Shown here piece after piece: positions 33,685 through 43,243 of a DNA stretch of 64,000 nt. This stretch comes from Synergistaceae bacterium DZ-S4. GTDB taxonomy: Bacteria; Synergistota; Synergistia; Synergistales; Synergistaceae. The notes under the pieces are model-generated. The model ran no database searches. It saw only the letters and a list, made by a program, of their open reading frames with translations, and was not told the DNA's origin. Both the position numbers and the translations under genes were made by a program. Numbering within the stretch: position 1 is the stretch's first letter; the number at the start of each line of letters is the position of its first letter. Location of the stretch: positions 62,001-126,000 of the forward strand of contig JAPCWD010000001.1 in NCBI GenBank assembly GCA_025943965.1, in the 5' to 3' direction.

Positions 33685-36378
33685 ATGGCCAACGCAATAA
33701 TAAATGGGAAAAAAGTAGAGTTCCAGCCCGGCATGACCATCCTTCAGGCTGCCAGGGCGGCGAATATTTACATTCCGGTCCTCTGCGAGCATCCCGCTCT
33801 TGAAATAGCGGGTGCATGCAGAGTCTGTCTGGTGGAGGTCGAAAACAACCCGAAGCTTCAGACGGCATGCTCGACTCCAATAATGGACGGAATGGTTATA
33901 GATTCCAATACCGAAAAAGTCCGTGCCGCCCGCAAGGCAGTAATTGAGCTTCTGCTCATCCGTCACCCCCTGGACTGCTTCAGCTGCAGCAGCAACGGAA
34001 AGTGTGAGCTCCAGGCGATAGCATATGATCTCGGAATAGAGAGATCACCCTTCTGGGATGAGGGCGACACCTGCAAGGACCATAAGCTCGACGACAGCAA
34101 TCCCTTCTACATCCGGGACCTTAACAAGTGCATCCTTTGCGGACGCTGCATCAGGGTCTGTGACAAGCACTCCCAGTATCATGCGATAGACTTCCAGAAC
34201 CGCGGTATCAAGACTGCTGTTCAGCCGCCTGTCGGCAGGGGTCTGGAAGAATCCGACTGCACCTTCTGCGGCCAGTGCGTCGCCGTTTGCCCGGTCGGAG
34301 CCCTTTATGAAAAACCTGCCGTCGGCAAGGGACGCCCCTGGGAGCTCAAGACCACCAAGACGATCTGCACATACTGCGGCGTCGGATGTGAGCTTCTCGT
34401 CCAGGTAAACGAAAGGACAGGCAAGATCGCTAACGTTACGTCAGACCATACCGATATGGATTCCCTCAACAAGGGCCGTACCTGTGTAAAGGGCCGCTTC
34501 TCGTGGGAGTTCGTTAACCATCCTGACAGGCTTACAACACCTCTCATCAAAGAAAACGGAGAGTTCCGCAAGGCAACCTGGGATGAGGCTCTCGACAAGA
34601 TAGCCGAAGGTCTCAAGGCAAACATGGGCAAGACCGGATTCTTCTCCTCAGCCCGCTGCACCAATGAAGACAACTATCTCATGCAGAGATTCGCAAGGGA
34701 GGTGATGGGCACCAATAACGTAGACCACTGTGCCCATCTCTGACACTCCGCAACAGTTGCAGGTCTCGGTGAGACCTTCGGAAGCGGAGCAATGACAAAC
34801 GATTTTGAATCCATCAAACATGCCGATACCATAATGGTGATCGGTTCCAACACGACTGAAGCGCACCCTGTCGTTGGCATGATGCTAAAAGAGCAGGTCC
34901 GAAAGGGCGCAAAGCTCATCGTCTGTGACCCGCGCAGGATCGAACTTCACGATCTCGCTGCAGTCAAGATCCAGCAGAGAAGCGGATCTGACGTAGCGCT
35001 CCTCAACGGCATGATGAACGTCATCCTTGCCGAAAACCTCCACGACCCCAAGTTTATCGAAGAGAGAGTGGAGAAATTTGAGGAACTTAAGGCCATGGTC
35101 CAGAAGTATACACCTGAGTATGTAGAGGGCATTACAGGCGTCCCTGCAGGGACGATCCGTGAAGCCGCCCGCCTCTATGCTTCGGGACCAAACTCAGCGC
35201 TTTACTACACTATGGGCATCACACAGCATACGACCGGCACCAACAACGTCCGCAGCTGCTGTAACCTGGCGCTTCTCTGCGGAATGCTGGGCCGTCCCGG
35301 GACAGGAGTGAACCCGCTCCGCGGACAGAACAACGTCCAGGGCGCATGCGACATGGGATGCCTCCCCGCGACGCTCCCGGGCTACCTGAAGGTGGGTCTG
35401 CCCGCCGCTGCGGAAAAGATCGAAGCTCTCTGGGGATGCAAGATACCTGAAGAGGGAAAAGTCGGACTCTCTGTCGCAACAATGATGGAAGCTGCATCGA
35501 AGGGCGAACTTAAGGCACTATACATCATGGGTGAAAACCCAATGGTAACTGACGCGGACACGAACCACGTCTCTCACGCCCTTGACAAGCTGGATTTCCT
35601 CGTAGTACAGGATATATTCCTTACGGAGACCGCTCAGAAGGCGGATGTAGTTCTCCCTGCAGCCTGCTGGCCCGAAAAACCCGGCACATGCACCAATACG
35701 ACCCGCGCGGTACAGCTTCTCCGCAAAGCGGTGGAAGCACCGGGCGAGGCAAGGGAAGACTGGACTGTATTCGTGGAACTTGCAAAGCGCTTCGGACACG
35801 AATGGGGCTTCGAAACAGCATCTGACGTCTTTGACGACATTGCGAAGTTCAACCCGGCTTACGCAGGCATGAGCCACGAGCGTCTTGACAAGGGATATCT
35901 GCAGTGGCCCTGCCCGACACCGGAGCATCCCGGAACGCCCAACCTTCACACGGCTAAATTCGCAAGACCCAACGGAATGGCGACATTCTCTCCCTGCGAG
36001 TGGGCGGCACCGCACGAATGGCCGGATGAGGAATATCCCTTCATCGCAACAACGGGGCGCAACCTCTTCCACTACCATTCAGGCTCAATGAGCCGCAGAG
36101 GGGCATCGGGCAAATATGTCAAAGAACTCTACATCGAGGTCAATCCAGTTGATGCGGCTGCAATGGGTGTAAGCGAGGGTGAAAAAGTGACAGTGGCATC
36201 GCGCCGCGGTGAAGTAACAGGAGCAGCGAAAATAACCGACAGAGTACCGGAGAAGATGGTATTCCTTCCCTTCCACTTCGGAGAAGCTTCAGCCAACCTG
36301 CTGACAGCATCGGTATGGGATCCCACTTCTGAGACCCCCGCATTTAAGGTCAGTGCAGTAAAAGTATCAAAGGCATAA
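33685..36378 (+). CDS. fdhA: Formate dehydrogenase catalytic subunit, selenocysteine-containing
   Basis: One 897-residue protein read through an in-frame TGA at 34741-34743, which encodes selenocysteine at position 353 (context C-A-H-L-U-H-S-A-T-V-A-G-L, matching formate dehydrogenase H). Domains: NuoG-like 2Fe-2S (C-E-H...G-A-C-R-V-C), H-P-L-D-C-F-S-C cluster, two 4Fe-4S motifs (C-I-L-C-G-R-C, C-T-F-C-G-Q-C-V-A-V-C-P), the C-T-Y-C-G-V-G-C 4Fe-4S motif, then the bis-MGD Mo/W domain. It interconverts formate and CO2. With the three upstream subunits it forms an NAD/ferredoxin-linked cytosolic complex. Reading it as two separate genes would split it wrongly. Confidence 0.95.
34741..34789 (+). 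promoter_or_regulatory. Selenocysteine UGA and bacterial SECIS element
   Basis: The UGA (34741-34743) is followed by nested stems: CTCCGC (34746-34751) with GCGGAG (34784-34789), and an apical GGTCTC (34762-34767) with GAGACC (34771-34776) around a GGT loop. The apical loop lies 27 bases from the UGA, within the range used by SelB. Genes for SelA/B/C are not in the window. Confidence 0.85.
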
Positions 36379-36400
36379 AAAGCCTTAGCAATAAAACATA

Positions 36401-36424
36401 GGGGCGGGTAATATATTCCGCCCC
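36401..36424 (+). repeat. Stem-loop between fdhA and the formate channel gene
   Basis: GGGGCGG (36401-36407) pairs with CCGCCCC (36418-36424), no U-run following. It likely stabilises the upstream message or partly attenuates transcription into the channel gene. Confidence 0.45.
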
Positions 36425-36454
36425 ATAACAATAATAACGGAGGCGTTTTAAGAA

Positions 36455-37288
36455 ATGAATTTCAAACCACCTGTAGAAATAGCAAAGACTGCCTGTACAG
36501 TAGCTAAAGCTAAGACAAGCATGTCAGTAAAAGCGATGCTGGTAATGGGCTTCCTTGCCGGAGCTTATATAGCTTTCGGCGGCTTTTTGATGACGACTGT
36601 TACTCAGGACGTAGCCCAGTATGCCGGCGTAGGGATCTCAAAGATGCTGGGTGGGATGGTGTTTGCCCTTGGACTTATGCTCGTCATCGTTGGCGGAGCA
36701 GAACTCTTTACGGGAAACTGTCTTATGCCGCTTGGTATGCTGAACGGATGCGCATCTTTCCAGGGTGTGCTTAAAAACTGGACCGTAGTCTACATCGCAA
36801 ACCTCCTCGGATCTATCTTCCTTGCGTGGATGATCTACAACACAGGACTTGCCACAGGAGCAACGGGTGCCAACGCTCTCAAGATCGCTGTTGCGAAGGT
36901 AAATCTTCCAATGAGCCAGATGTTGTTCAGGGGAGTCCTCTGCAACTGGCTGGTCGTCATGGCTGTCTGGATGTCCTTCTCAGCAATGGATGTAATAAGC
37001 AAATACATCTGCTGCCTCATCCCGATCTCAGGATTCGTTACGATGGGATTTGAACACAGCGTTGCAAACATGTACTTCATAGCACTTGGCATGTTCATAA
37101 AGGGCGGGGATGCCGCAACAGTCGAACTTGCAGCGGTCGCGCCGGACAAGCTTGCGGCCCTCACAATGGGCGGCTACTGGGGGAACATCATCCCTGTGAC
37201 CATAGGAAATATGGTCGGCGGCATCCTGTTTGTGGCAGTTCTTTACTACATGGTGTTCTCAGGAGCTCTTGACGAACCCAAAGCATAG
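36455..37288 (+). CDS. Formate/nitrite transporter family channel
   Basis: A 277-residue membrane protein of the FNT family with about six membrane helices and family motifs G-A-Y-I-A-F-G-G, G-G-A-E-L-F-T-G-N-C and R-G-V-L-C-N-W-L-V. FNT pentamers carry formate, nitrite or hydrosulfide; next to formate dehydrogenase, formate (FdhC/FocA role) is the clear choice. ACGGAGG precedes the ATG. It lets the cell import formate or release it. Confidence 0.92.
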   Translation: MNFKPPVEIAKTACTVAKAKTSMSVKAMLVMGFLAGAYIAFGGFLMTTVTQDVAQYAGVGISKMLGGMVFALGLMLVIVGGAELFTGNCLMPLGMLNGCASFQGVLKNWTVVYIANLLGSIFLAWMIYNTGLATGATGANALKIAVAKVNLPMSQMLFRGVLCNWLVVMAVWMSFSAMDVISKYICCLIPISGFVTMGFEHSVANMYFIALGMFIKGGDAATVELAAVAPDKLAALTMGGYWGNIIPVTIGNMVGGILFVAVLYYMVFSGALDEPKA

Positions 37289-37299
37289 AGCAGCTGATC

Positions 37300-37995
37300 A
37301 TGAAACCACTCCTTCATAACAAGACCCCGGAATTTACCCCGGCCGGCAGCACAGCACACAAGGAGCGCCTCCACGCTTCGCTGCTTCTGCTGGCCGGCGG
37401 ACGGGGCTCAAGAATGGGTGGCAGAAATAAGCTTTACCTTGAGCTCGAGGGTTCCCTCCTTATAGAGGGAACCCTCGAGATAGTTGCACCCCTCTTCAGA
37501 GAGGTCATCATGCTAGTTGCTCCGGGAGAATCATCGGTGGTAAACGAGGCACTTTCACCCCTTATCAAAAGATGGGAAATTTCCGTAGTTGAGGACAGGG
37601 TACCCTCAAGGGGGCCGCTGGAAGGCCTTTATAACGGCCTTTCAGGGATGAAAGAGGAGTGGGGGTTCCTTCTGGGATGTGATATGCCCACCCCGGATCC
37701 GGAGGTAATAATTGGAATGAGCTGCTTCTGCAGCATAAACAATGACGCTGTCGTTGCAGAGAGGCTTGGATTCCTGGAGCCCCTGCACGCATTCTACCGC
37801 AAAAGCTGTATCGGACCGGTCTCTGATGCAATAAGCCGAGGAGACAGAAAGATCAAGCACTTTTACAGAGACATAAGGCTTACCGTGATAAACGAAAATA
37901 AACTGAAAGAGTTTGGAGATGACGGAAGCTCATTTTTCAACCTCAACACACCGCACGATGTGGAAAAAATGATACTCAGCCAGGAAGTGAGATAA
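37300..37995 (+). CDS. mobA: Molybdenum cofactor guanylyltransferase
   Basis: A 231-residue nucleotidyltransferase with L-L-L-A-G-G-R-G-S-R-M-G-G-R-N-K-L near residue 28, E-D-R-V-P-S-R-G-P-L-E-G-L and L-L-G-C-D-M-P, all typical of MobA. It adds GMP to molybdopterin to make the guanine dinucleotide cofactor needed by FdhA, which explains its location. It starts 11 bases after the channel gene and is followed two bases later by the carbonic anhydrase. Confidence 0.87.
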   Translation: MKPLLHNKTPEFTPAGSTAHKERLHASLLLLAGGRGSRMGGRNKLYLELEGSLLIEGTLEIVAPLFREVIMLVAPGESSVVNEALSPLIKRWEISVVEDRVPSRGPLEGLYNGLSGMKEEWGFLLGCDMPTPDPEVIIGMSCFCSINNDAVVAERLGFLEPLHAFYRKSCIGPVSDAISRGDRKIKHFYRDIRLTVINENKLKEFGDDGSSFFNLNTPHDVEKMILSQEVR

Positions 37996-37997
37996 CA

Positions 37998-38543
37998 ATG
38001 AAAGAACTTGCAGACGGTTTCAGGCGTTTCGCGGCAAAAGCAGACTCAAAATTTTACAGCAGCCTCATTGCAGGACAGCATCCGCATACCATGATGATCT
38101 CCTGCAGCGACAGCAGGATAATTCCGGAACATATATTCGATGCAAAACCAGGTGAGATCTTCGTCCTCAGGAACGTCGGAAACCTTGCCAGAACAGAGGA
38201 ATCTTCCGTACGGGCATGCATTGATTACGCTGTAAAACACCTCAAGGTAGAAAGGATCGCCGTTCTTGCCCACAACCAGTGCGGAGCAGTAAAGGCGACG
38301 GAAGACAAAGAACATCTGGACACAGAGGGACTGAGAAAATGGCTTGAACAGGAAGAATATACCGGATCTGACCTTGAGGAAGCCGAGAAGGCACAGGCAG
38401 TTCGTCAGCTTGCAAAGTTAAGAGAGTACCCGACCGTCAGGGAAGCGACGGAGGCAGGCAGGCTTGAACTTTGCGCATTCTACTTCCATCTCGAACCTAT
38501 CTCGATGGAAACATACCGGGACGGAGAATGGCATCTCATCTGA
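37998..38543 (+). CDS. Beta-class carbonic anhydrase
   Basis: A 181-residue beta-carbonic anhydrase. Zinc ligands and dyad are seen as I-S-C-S-D-S-R and L-A-H-N-Q-C-G-A. It interconverts CO2 and bicarbonate. Placement two bases after mobA in the formate operon suggests it adjusts the supply or removal of the CO2 handled by formate dehydrogenase; this is inferred from context. Confidence 0.92.
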   Translation: MKELADGFRRFAAKADSKFYSSLIAGQHPHTMMISCSDSRIIPEHIFDAKPGEIFVLRNVGNLARTEESSVRACIDYAVKHLKVERIAVLAHNQCGAVKATEDKEHLDTEGLRKWLEQEEYTGSDLEEAEKAQAVRQLAKLREYPTVREATEAGRLELCAFYFHLEPISMETYRDGEWHLI

Positions 38544-38635
38544 TCTGAAAATCCCTGCCCCTTCTGCAATTTTAATATGTATTGACTATCCCTGTCCTCC
38601 CTGTACCGACAGGGTAAAAAGAGAGGAGAGCAAAA

Positions 38636-39088
38636 ATGAAAAATTACAAAGAAATATTGAAAATGGCAGTTGGAAACGAAGTCGAGGCATACGAGTTCTA
38701 CCGGGATGCCGCGGCAAAAATGAAAGATCCCGCAATGAAAAAAACCTTTCAGGAGCTTGCGGACGAGGAATCCGGCCACAAGGTCCTTCTTGAGGGTTAC
38801 CTCAGCAATGAAATGAAAGATATGAAGTTCAGCGAAGAGAAGGATTACAAAGTCGCTGAGACTGTCGAAGCCCCCCAGGCACTTTCCACCGATATGGCAT
38901 TTAAGGATGCTATCGCCCTTGCAATGAAAAAGGAACAGGAAGCTATGGAGATGTACCAGCAATTCGCAGATGCCAGCGAAGGAGCCAAACAGAAGGAGAC
39001 CTTCCTTGAACTCGCGAAGATGGAAAAGGGACACAAGGTACGCCTCGAAGGTATCTACACCGACATAGCGTTTACCGAAGTCTGGTAA
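38636..39088 (+). CDS. Rubrerythrin-like ferritin-fold diiron protein
   Basis: A 150-residue four-helix protein with two repeated E-x-x-A-x-E-x-Y/M and E-x-x-H units (G-N-E-V-E-A-Y-E-F-Y...E-E-S-G-H and K-K-E-Q-E-A-M-E-M-Y...M-E-K-G-H). It lacks the C-terminal rubredoxin domain of true rubrerythrin. It probably reduces peroxide or senses iron/O2, protecting the O2-sensitive enzymes upstream. A CCCTGTC/GACAGGG hairpin (38590-38614) lies in its leader. GAGAGGAGAG precedes the ATG. Confidence 0.85.
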   Translation: MKNYKEILKMAVGNEVEAYEFYRDAAAKMKDPAMKKTFQELADEESGHKVLLEGYLSNEMKDMKFSEEKDYKVAETVEAPQALSTDMAFKDAIALAMKKEQEAMEMYQQFADASEGAKQKETFLELAKMEKGHKVRLEGIYTDIAFTEVW

Positions 39089-39123
39089 GATACCCCTCTC
39101 CGCAAAAAGCATTTATATAGAAG

Positions 39124-39160
39124 AAAAGCGCTCTGCCTGATATCCGGGCAGAGTGCTTTT
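39124..39160 (+). terminator. Intrinsic terminator after the rubrerythrin-like gene
   Basis: AAAAGCGCTCTGCC (39124-39137) pairs with GGCAGAGTGCTTTT (39147-39160), with one wobble, followed by GTTTG. It closes the formate operon region and separates it from the convergent defence cassette. Confidence 0.8.
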
Positions 39161-39229
39161 GTTTGACTTTGAACTTTGATATGATACGGATCGCCGCTAT
39201 GATTACGATGTTCAAGATTTATTTCTTGA

Positions 39230-42200
39230 TTATTCCATCGGCTTTATCATCGACTCGATAAAGCTGATCTCATCATCGGTCAAATCATACTTGGCATATA
39301 GCTCCATGTCTGTCCACGGCTTTGAGAAATCCTGCTTTGGAACAAAACGATAGGCTTTGCTTGGCGCGTCCTGTGATATTTTGCAAGCGGAGACAAGGGC
39401 ACGGAAAAACTTCGTCTTCATGTAGGTGATAAAGTTTTTTGCCTCGCTTTGGCTGTCAAAGGCGGCATAAAGGAATGTCTGCGAACAGACTGATTTTGGG
39501 GAGCTGTACTCCGGCTTGCCGATCACATACGGGTCAGTTCCGGAGCCGCCAGCTTTTGGCACGAACACTTTGTCTTTATAAATATCGGCTGAATTTTTCG
39601 TAATCCTGCTTCCGTCAATATAAGCGATTTTTCGTTCCATTTTTTCAAGGTAGAGCAGTTTTGTGTCGTGACCCTTTCCTTCCGATGGAAACACCTTCGT
39701 AGGGTTCTTTTTACTTGATTGAGGGTTTGTGGGAATACCAAATGGCGTATCGGTCGAAATAAGGGATGAGACGGTTTCTTCATTCGGTCCGATTTGTTCT
39801 GAGATCTTTTTGACGATTGCAGCAAGTTTTGGCTCTCTTATCAAAATATCGAAATCGCCCAAACGCCTCTTTAATGCATTTCTCTGCCCATCCTGAACAA
39901 GTGTGTAGAGACAATCGCCTGAGTAAGTTGTGTCATAGAGATAGTAACAAAGCCCACCCTTGATCTCGACTGATGGGAATACATCCCTGGAGTTTGTAAA
40001 AGTAAACAGCATCCTTATTCCGGGATTGTTCAACATTTTTGTTCTGAAATCGCCGAGCAGATTCTCGCGTCCTGTCGTAAACCAGCGGGATGGAATTATG
40101 AGAGAGACATATTTTGACGTTACCTTTTGTGAGGATTCTACAAAATGCTGATATATCGGCGCGTCATTTGTTCCGCCGGAACCATCTGTCAATTGATAGG
40201 GAGGGTTTCCCACTACTGCGTCAAACTTCATCTTTCCACCACCGTTCTTATTCCAGTATGAGCCTTTTAGAACACTCTTTTTAAAGTTCTCCGGTTTGTT
40301 TTTAAGCATATTGATCAGGTCGTCAAAGTAATGGGCTTTGACCGCTGCATCTCTGTAGCCAACCAAGGTCCGTTTCGTTATTGACTTAGCCATGGGCGTT
40401 TTGCAGATGACAAAAACATTATTATTCACAGTATCATCCCACAGCTTTTCTTGAAGCTCTGCGTCAAGCTCTTTCTCTGAGTATGCTGCGCACTTGGCGC
40501 GGAAAATGCTGTAGGTCACATACAGGGGATACAATCCTGTCTTTGAATTTATCTCTAATACCACGGCATTCGGATTTCCAAAGGTCTCCGCTGTGACATC
40601 TCCCCGGTCAACGAACCGTGGCGCTTCAACAAGCTCGCTGTGGGCTTCGTTAAAGAAATCATAACCGCCCAGACAGTCGCTCATGTGCATATTAACGACA
40701 CGCCAAGGTGTAAGGACGGTTTCCTTATCCGGATTTTTAAAGCAGGAGAACAATGCCGTGATTTTCCTCACCCGCTCAAGCGGGGGAAGCGAGTCGGCAT
40801 TAAACGCTTCAGCTCGAATTTTTCGCCCGGCGGCGATGAAAACCTCTGGATCATAAAACTTGATAAATTCTTCGAAAAGAGCCTTTGTCACGTCTTTGGG
40901 CATGAACTCGACCCATGATTTATCATCAACAAGTGACGGCAACTGATCAATTGTAATGTCCTCCGTGATGTTTACATCTGCACCGTATATGAGCAGAGGC
41001 ATACGTATGGAGATAGCCCGCAGAATGGAGATCGCATCGTTTTTCAGCTTGTTCCTTTTTTTCAGCTCCTCCAGCCGGGCCTCCTCCTCTGGGGAACGTT
41101 CCTTTTTTTTCTTCTTTTCGATGCGCTCTATTTCTTCATATTCCTCATCTGTAAAGCCCTGACGGTTGATATCGATCTCGTTGGTTTTTGGAGCAGCCTT
41201 AGAAGATCCAACTATAGCTTTCAGTTTCTTGAATTTCTCAAGGTCGAGTTCGTTAAGTTTGAGAAGTTCATCATTGTAAAGGTTGACATCATCAAAACCG
41301 TTTTGGACAACTCTTTCGGCATAAGCACGTTTAAGCTGCTGTAAAAGGTTGTTGGTGTCGTACTGCTTCATCTCAGTACCGCTGACAGAAATAACAGGGC
41401 AATAATTGAGGAACTCGCCCATGATCACCTTGTCGGATTCCGTAGCTTTTCCGGCTTTTGTGGAAAGTGCAGCTGCCTCCGCAATCATTTTGAGTGTGCG
41501 GTCGGGCGCAAAATCGAACACAAAACAGCTTTGCTTTACCTGCCCGTTCTTTTTGCATGGAGACTGGACACGGAAGATCGTTTGCAGATAACTTGAAGCA
41601 GAGGTCGAGAAGGAGCCGGACAGCATAAAGACAGCAGTCCATTCCGGCACAGTCACGCCTGTTGTCAGTTTGCCGCAGGAGAGAGTTATTGTATACCCGT
41701 CATCACCGGCGGCTGCGATGGAGTCCTTAACCTTTTTCAATGCGTCTTCAGATTTTTCTTCCTCATCGCCGTCTCCGGCAACATTGACAATTTTAAAAGC
41801 CCCGCTGCCGAAAACAGGATGCCTTTTCAAGAGTTTGCTTAGCGCCAGCGCTTCACGGACGCCGGGGACCATCCAGAGAGAATGACGAAACAAGCTGCGG
41901 TAAGCGTCGTTGGAATATGGGTAACTGCTGTTGTCATCGTCTTTGGTAATTAGATTCAGGAAGCTCCATACATCTGCTTCATGATAAAAGTCACCAACGC
42001 ACTGTCCTTCGGGAATTCCAGCCCGGTCAACGTGCAGGCTGCCGGTCCATGTGCGGAAAAACTCGCGGAAGTTGAAGGCTTTGTCCTCAAGCTCTACATA
42101 GCCGGGTTCGGAGATGATCTTTCCTAAGTCATAAGTATAAATTCTAAGTTCCGGCAGCTCGTCATAAGGGTTTGAATCACCGAAATGTTCAGCGTCCCAA

Positions 42201-43243
42201 TTGCGCTTGCTGCGCTGTTCCATTACGTAATCCCAGGTGTAAACATTGTCCTCATAGTCCTTGAGAATATTGAACGGTGTGCCGGACAGGGCGAGTAACC
42301 TCGCATCGCGTTTGCTTCCGCCCTTTACGATCGTCTTAATGACATCGTCGCCCAATACTGTGGTCGTACCCTCGTGAGCCTCATCCACGATCACCAGATC
42401 CCAATCCAGCGAGAACACGGCATCGTTCTTTTCAAATTTGCCCCCTATAGTTGCAGAGCCTCGCAAGTCCTGTATGGATGCGAAATAGACAAATTTCTTG
42501 CCGCTGGAAATCAGATAGCCGATGTCTGTACCGGTGCTTTTGGAACCAAAAATATATTCGTTGCTCTCATAAAAAATTTTCCCGAAATCTTCATACCAAC
42601 CCTTGTCAACAACAGGGCGATGCGTGATGATGACAGTCTTCGAATATCCGGCCTCTTTGACTACCTGCAAGGCCGACAATGTTTTTCCAAAACGCATTTT
42701 TGCGTTCCAAAGCATACGGTCACCGGTCTTGAACTGTTTGAGCGTTTTGGCGATCGCGTCTTCCTGTTCGGGTCTGAATACTATAGGGACAAATCGCTCA
42801 CCTGTCGCGTTTATGAAATTATGTTGTCCCTTTTTCACAGCTTCTATAGCTTTCTTTACGGTATCCAAATCAACGTCAAACCACTCTTTGCCGGTTGAGT
42901 TTTTCATCTGTTTCTTTGGTACACCTGAATTTACAAGCACTCGGTGAACATCATGATCGCGGAACGGCTTAACTTCAAATAAATTGTCGGGATCCTTCAT
43001 GGTGCGAACGGCAAGTTCAGTGTGCAGTAACTTCGGAGTCAGGCCAACCGTATTTGTATATTGCTTGATTCTTTGCATGGCCGCCTGATTTAACTCTTTA
43101 CTGTTAGGGGGAAGGCTGTCGATGGGACTCTCAGTGTAGAGTGAGGCATCACCCACTTTTAAAAGCCCTTTGTGCGTTTCTGCGTTGATTTCAAAAACAT
43201 AGATCACTTTATAACAGAAAGACGCGCCAAATTTTCCCTTCAT
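39230..43243 (-). CDS. Restriction-modification fusion protein: GIY-YIG nuclease, SF2 helicase, N6-adenine methyltransferase
   Basis: A 1337-residue protein with four parts. Residues 1-150: GIY-YIG/T5orf172-like nuclease (Y-V-F...L-L-K-V-G at 15-31, later E-W-F-D-V). Residues 160-480: SF2 helicase with M-R-F-G-K-T (Lys187) and D287-E-A-H. A long charged linker follows (E-E-I-E-R-I-E-K-K-K-K). Residues 900-1150: methyltransferase with L-E-I-N-S-K-T-G and N-P-P-Y near 1013-1016. The end (W-T-D-M-E-L-Y-A-K-Y-D-L-T) resembles Eco57I/TaqI-type specificity domains. It should cut DNA lacking its mark. GGAGG precedes the ATG, and it overlaps the upstream gene by four bases. Composition is AT-richer than flanking genes. 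Confidence 0.85.
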   Translation of the reverse strand: MKGKFGASFCYKVIYVFEINAETHKGLLKVGDASLYTESPIDSLPPNSKELNQAAMQRIKQYTNTVGLTPKLLHTELAVRTMKDPDNLFEVKPFRDHDVHRVLVNSGVPKKQMKNSTGKEWFDVDLDTVKKAIEAVKKGQHNFINATGERFVPIVFRPEQEDAIAKTLKQFKTGDRMLWNAKMRFGKTLSALQVVKEAGYSKTVIITHRPVVDKGWYEDFGKIFYESNEYIFGSKSTGTDIGYLISSGKKFVYFASIQDLRGSATIGGKFEKNDAVFSLDWDLVIVDEAHEGTTTVLGDDVIKTIVKGGSKRDARLLALSGTPFNILKDYEDNVYTWDYVMEQRSKRNWDAEHFGDSNPYDELPELRIYTYDLGKIISEPGYVELEDKAFNFREFFRTWTGSLHVDRAGIPEGQCVGDFYHEADVWSFLNLITKDDDNSSYPYSNDAYRSLFRHSLWMVPGVREALALSKLLKRHPVFGSGAFKIVNVAGDGDEEEKSEDALKKVKDSIAAAGDDGYTITLSCGKLTTGVTVPEWTAVFMLSGSFSTSASSYLQTIFRVQSPCKKNGQVKQSCFVFDFAPDRTLKMIAEAAALSTKAGKATESDKVIMGEFLNYCPVISVSGTEMKQYDTNNLLQQLKRAYAERVVQNGFDDVNLYNDELLKLNELDLEKFKKLKAIVGSSKAAPKTNEIDINRQGFTDEEYEEIERIEKKKKKERSPEEEARLEELKKRNKLKNDAISILRAISIRMPLLIYGADVNITEDITIDQLPSLVDDKSWVEFMPKDVTKALFEEFIKFYDPEVFIAAGRKIRAEAFNADSLPPLERVRKITALFSCFKNPDKETVLTPWRVVNMHMSDCLGGYDFFNEAHSELVEAPRFVDRGDVTAETFGNPNAVVLEINSKTGLYPLYVTYSIFRAKCAAYSEKELDAELQEKLWDDTVNNNVFVICKTPMAKSITKRTLVGYRDAAVKAHYFDDLINMLKNKPENFKKSVLKGSYWNKNGGGKMKFDAVVGNPPYQLTDGSGGTNDAPIYQHFVESSQKVTSKYVSLIIPSRWFTTGRENLLGDFRTKMLNNPGIRMLFTFTNSRDVFPSVEIKGGLCYYLYDTTYSGDCLYTLVQDGQRNALKRRLGDFDILIREPKLAAIVKKISEQIGPNEETVSSLISTDTPFGIPTNPQSSKKNPTKVFPSEGKGHDTKLLYLEKMERKIAYIDGSRITKNSADIYKDKVFVPKAGGSGTDPYVIGKPEYSSPKSVCSQTFLYAAFDSQSEAKNFITYMKTKFFRALVSACKISQDAPSKAYRFVPKQDFSKPWTDMELYAKYDLTDDEISFIESMIKPME

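Noticed and set aside
33685..36378. FdhA as a pseudogene or two genes because of the stop at 34741
   Set aside because: The stop is UGA in the exact selenocysteine context with a SECIS hairpin.
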